Assembly: GCA_002403905.1 (NCBI GenBank)
Contig: DHIR01000111.1
Span: 1 to 7,474 of the forward strand
From: Mucilaginibacter sp. UBA4741
GTDB lineage: Bacteria > Bacteroidota > Bacteroidia > Sphingobacteriales > Sphingobacteriaceae
Reading direction: 5' to 3'
DNA: 7,474 nt
Each line of letters starts with the position of its first letter. Position 1 is the first letter of the stretch. A program made the translations under genes and the position numbers. Below are positions 6,218-7,474 of the stretch, one piece after another. The notes beneath the pieces were generated by a model, which searched no databases, was not told the DNA's origin, and saw only the letters and a program-made list of their open reading frames with translations.

Positions 6218-7474
6218 AACCGCTTTAGCTAATAACATGCTTTGCAAGGCTTCGTCCAGCAACCGCTTCACCTCCGGCCGACATGACCCGCAGCCCGTGC
6301 CCGCTCCTGTTTGGGCGCATACCTCTTTTAGTGTATGACAGCCTTCATCAATTTTTTTGCGGATATTCTCGCTACCCACATTATTACAACTGCAAACCAG
6401 CTTACCCAGTACCGGGTCGGCTTTGTTCCCGCTGCGCAGCAATTGCAGGCGTTTTTCACTCAGTTCTGTTTTGTTGGCTATCAAATCCCTAAACTCCAGG
6501 AACTCGCTTTTATCGCCTATTAAAATAGCCCCTACCAACCTATCCTGATGGATGATGCATTTTTTATAATAACGTTTGGCTTTGTCTGTAAATACTACCT
6601 CTTCATAATTAATATCATCCGGGCATTCGGGCAGGCCAATACTGCATAAGTCAAACCCATGTATTTTAATGATATTCATAAACAAGCTGCCTTTATAATA
6701 GCTGGCAATATCACCATTCATGTAGGAGGCAACTACCTGCGCCTGCTGCTCGGCCGCGGCAGTTATGCCGTATAGTGTGCCGTTAAATTCGGCTATTTCG
6801 CCAATGGCATAAACATCCGGGTCACTGGTTTGCAGGCGCTCATTTACTATAACACCACGGCGGCACTCCAACCCACACTCCTTAGCTATTTCAAAATTTG
6901 GGGTTGTGCCAATGGCCAGTATCATGGCATCGCAATTAATTTTGCGGCCACTTTTTAAGCCGATACCGGTAAGTTTTGACCGGCCATAAAACAACTGTAT
7001 CTCATCATCATAATAAATATCACAACCCTGGTCGGCCATTTCTTCGTGCAAAAGCTGACTGCCTAATGCATCCAACTGACGGTTTAAAAACCGGGAGGTA
7101 CGCTGTATGATAGTTATTTTAATGCCGATCTCTCTTAATGATGCCGCCATTTCTAATCCCAATAAACCACCGCCAACAATAACCACATGTCCGTTTTGTG
7201 GAACATGTTTTTTAAAGCTATCAGCATCGTTACGATTACGCATAGTGAAAATGCCAGGGAGCGAGGGCACGTTTCTGGGTACCGCAGCCCTGCTGCCCGT
7301 GGCAATCAACAAAACATCATAGCTGGTTTTTACACCTCTGGAGTCAACTACAATTTTATTAGCGCGGTCTATTCGCTCAATGCTAACACCGCGCAATAGG
7401 TTTATTTTATATTCGGGTTCTTCCTCATCCTTCATTTTTATCAGTTGCTCCCATTGCTGTTCGCCGCTGATGTA
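6215..7474 (-). CDS. NirB/NasB-like NAD(P)H-FAD oxidoreductase with BFD [2Fe-2S] domain (5' partial)
   Basis: The frame is open through the right edge: 13 codons (YISGEQQWEQLIK) precede the Met at 7433-7435, so that Met is internal and the first FAD-binding GxGxxG segment lies outside. Numbered from that Met, the protein shows the LLIATGS motif (42-48), the NAD(P)H Rossmann motif VIVGGGLLGLEMA (85-97), and the second FAD contact TSDPDVYAIGEIAEF (203-217), with Glu as in NirB rather than the usual Asp. A NIR-FAD C-terminal domain follows (YEEVVF, then LVGAILIGD). Last is a BFD-like [2Fe-2S] domain with ligands C348, C350, C382 and C385 (VCSC and CGSC). The order FAD, NAD, BFD is that of the N-terminal half of NirB or of Bacillus NasB; the siroheme half is not fused on. 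It probably passes NAD(P)H electrons to the rubredoxin-bearing protein encoded one base downstream and on to a nitrate or nitrite reductase. Family is certain; the exact acceptor is inferred. Confidence 0.9.
   Translation of the reverse strand, partial: YISGEQQWEQLIKMKDEEEPEYKINLLRGVSIERIDRANKIVVDSRGVKTSYDVLLIATGSRAAVPRNVPSLPGIFTMRNRNDADSFKKHVPQNGHVVIVGGGLLGLEMAASLREIGIKITIIQRTSRFLNRQLDALGSQLLHEEMADQGCDIYYDDEIQLFYGRSKLTGIGLKSGRKINCDAMILAIGTTPNFEIAKECGLECRRGVIVNERLQTSDPDVYAIGEIAEFNGTLYGITAAAEQQAQVVASYMNGDIASYYKGSLFMNIIKIHGFDLCSIGLPECPDDINYEEVVFTDKAKRYYKKCIIHQDRLVGAILIGDKSEFLEFRDLIANKTELSEKRLQLLRSGNKADPVLGKLVCSCNNVGSENIRKKIDEGCHTLKEVCAQTGAGTGCGSCRPEVKRLLDEALQSMLLAKAV

Noticed and set aside
5963..6232. 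An 89-codon plus-strand frame opposite the start of the rubredoxin-fusion gene
   Set aside because: It is Ser/Ile-rich, low-information translation antisense to the INLPGGF/RFGNRQ region of a clear gene.
6283..6548. Three overlapping short plus-strand frames opposite the BFD and NIR-FAD domains
   Set aside because: They overlap each other in different frames and are antisense to the conserved cysteine-bearing domain; the protein sequences look random.

Overview
The window reads as chromosomal DNA from a Bacteroidota bacterium, most like the Sphingobacteriaceae (Mucilaginibacter/Pedobacter type). This is inferred from moderate AT-richness, the absence of Shine-Dalgarno sequences before starts, a signal peptide ending in the LAQ style common in this phylum, and protein families I recognise mainly from it. 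No RNA gene, insertion sequence, CRISPR array or phage gene is visible. Coding density is very high: four genes fill all but about 100 bases.

Left half, plus strand: a large cytoplasmic GAF-type protein of unknown function is cut by the left edge; its frame is open from base 1. It is followed after 48 bases by an 858-residue outer-membrane protein. That protein has a signal peptide, an N-terminal region resembling secreted atypical kinases (CotH/FAM20C/HipA style GDWDRH and PQDRD motifs), two short RTX-like GGxDxF turns, and a C-terminal Omp85/BamA-like beta barrel ending in Phe. The two genes may be co-transcribed, but nothing in the sequence ties their functions together.

Right half, minus strand: a redox gene pair converges on the first two. 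The upstream member, cut by the right edge, is a NirB/NasB-like NAD(P)H-FAD oxidoreductase with a C-terminal BFD-type [2Fe-2S] domain. One base after its stop codon starts a 473-residue protein with a sulfite/nitrite-reductase fold that lacks the siroheme/[4Fe-4S] cysteine pattern and carries a complete rubredoxin domain at its C-terminus. Together they look like a short electron-transfer chain, NAD(P)H to FAD to [2Fe-2S] to rubredoxin iron. The likeliest acceptor is an assimilatory nitrate reductase (or nitrite reductase) encoded beyond the right edge; that acceptor is inference, since no terminal reductase is in the window.

The two most interesting items are the kinase-like domain fused to an outer-membrane barrel, and the cofactor-stripped nitrite/sulfite reductase scaffold fused to rubredoxin.
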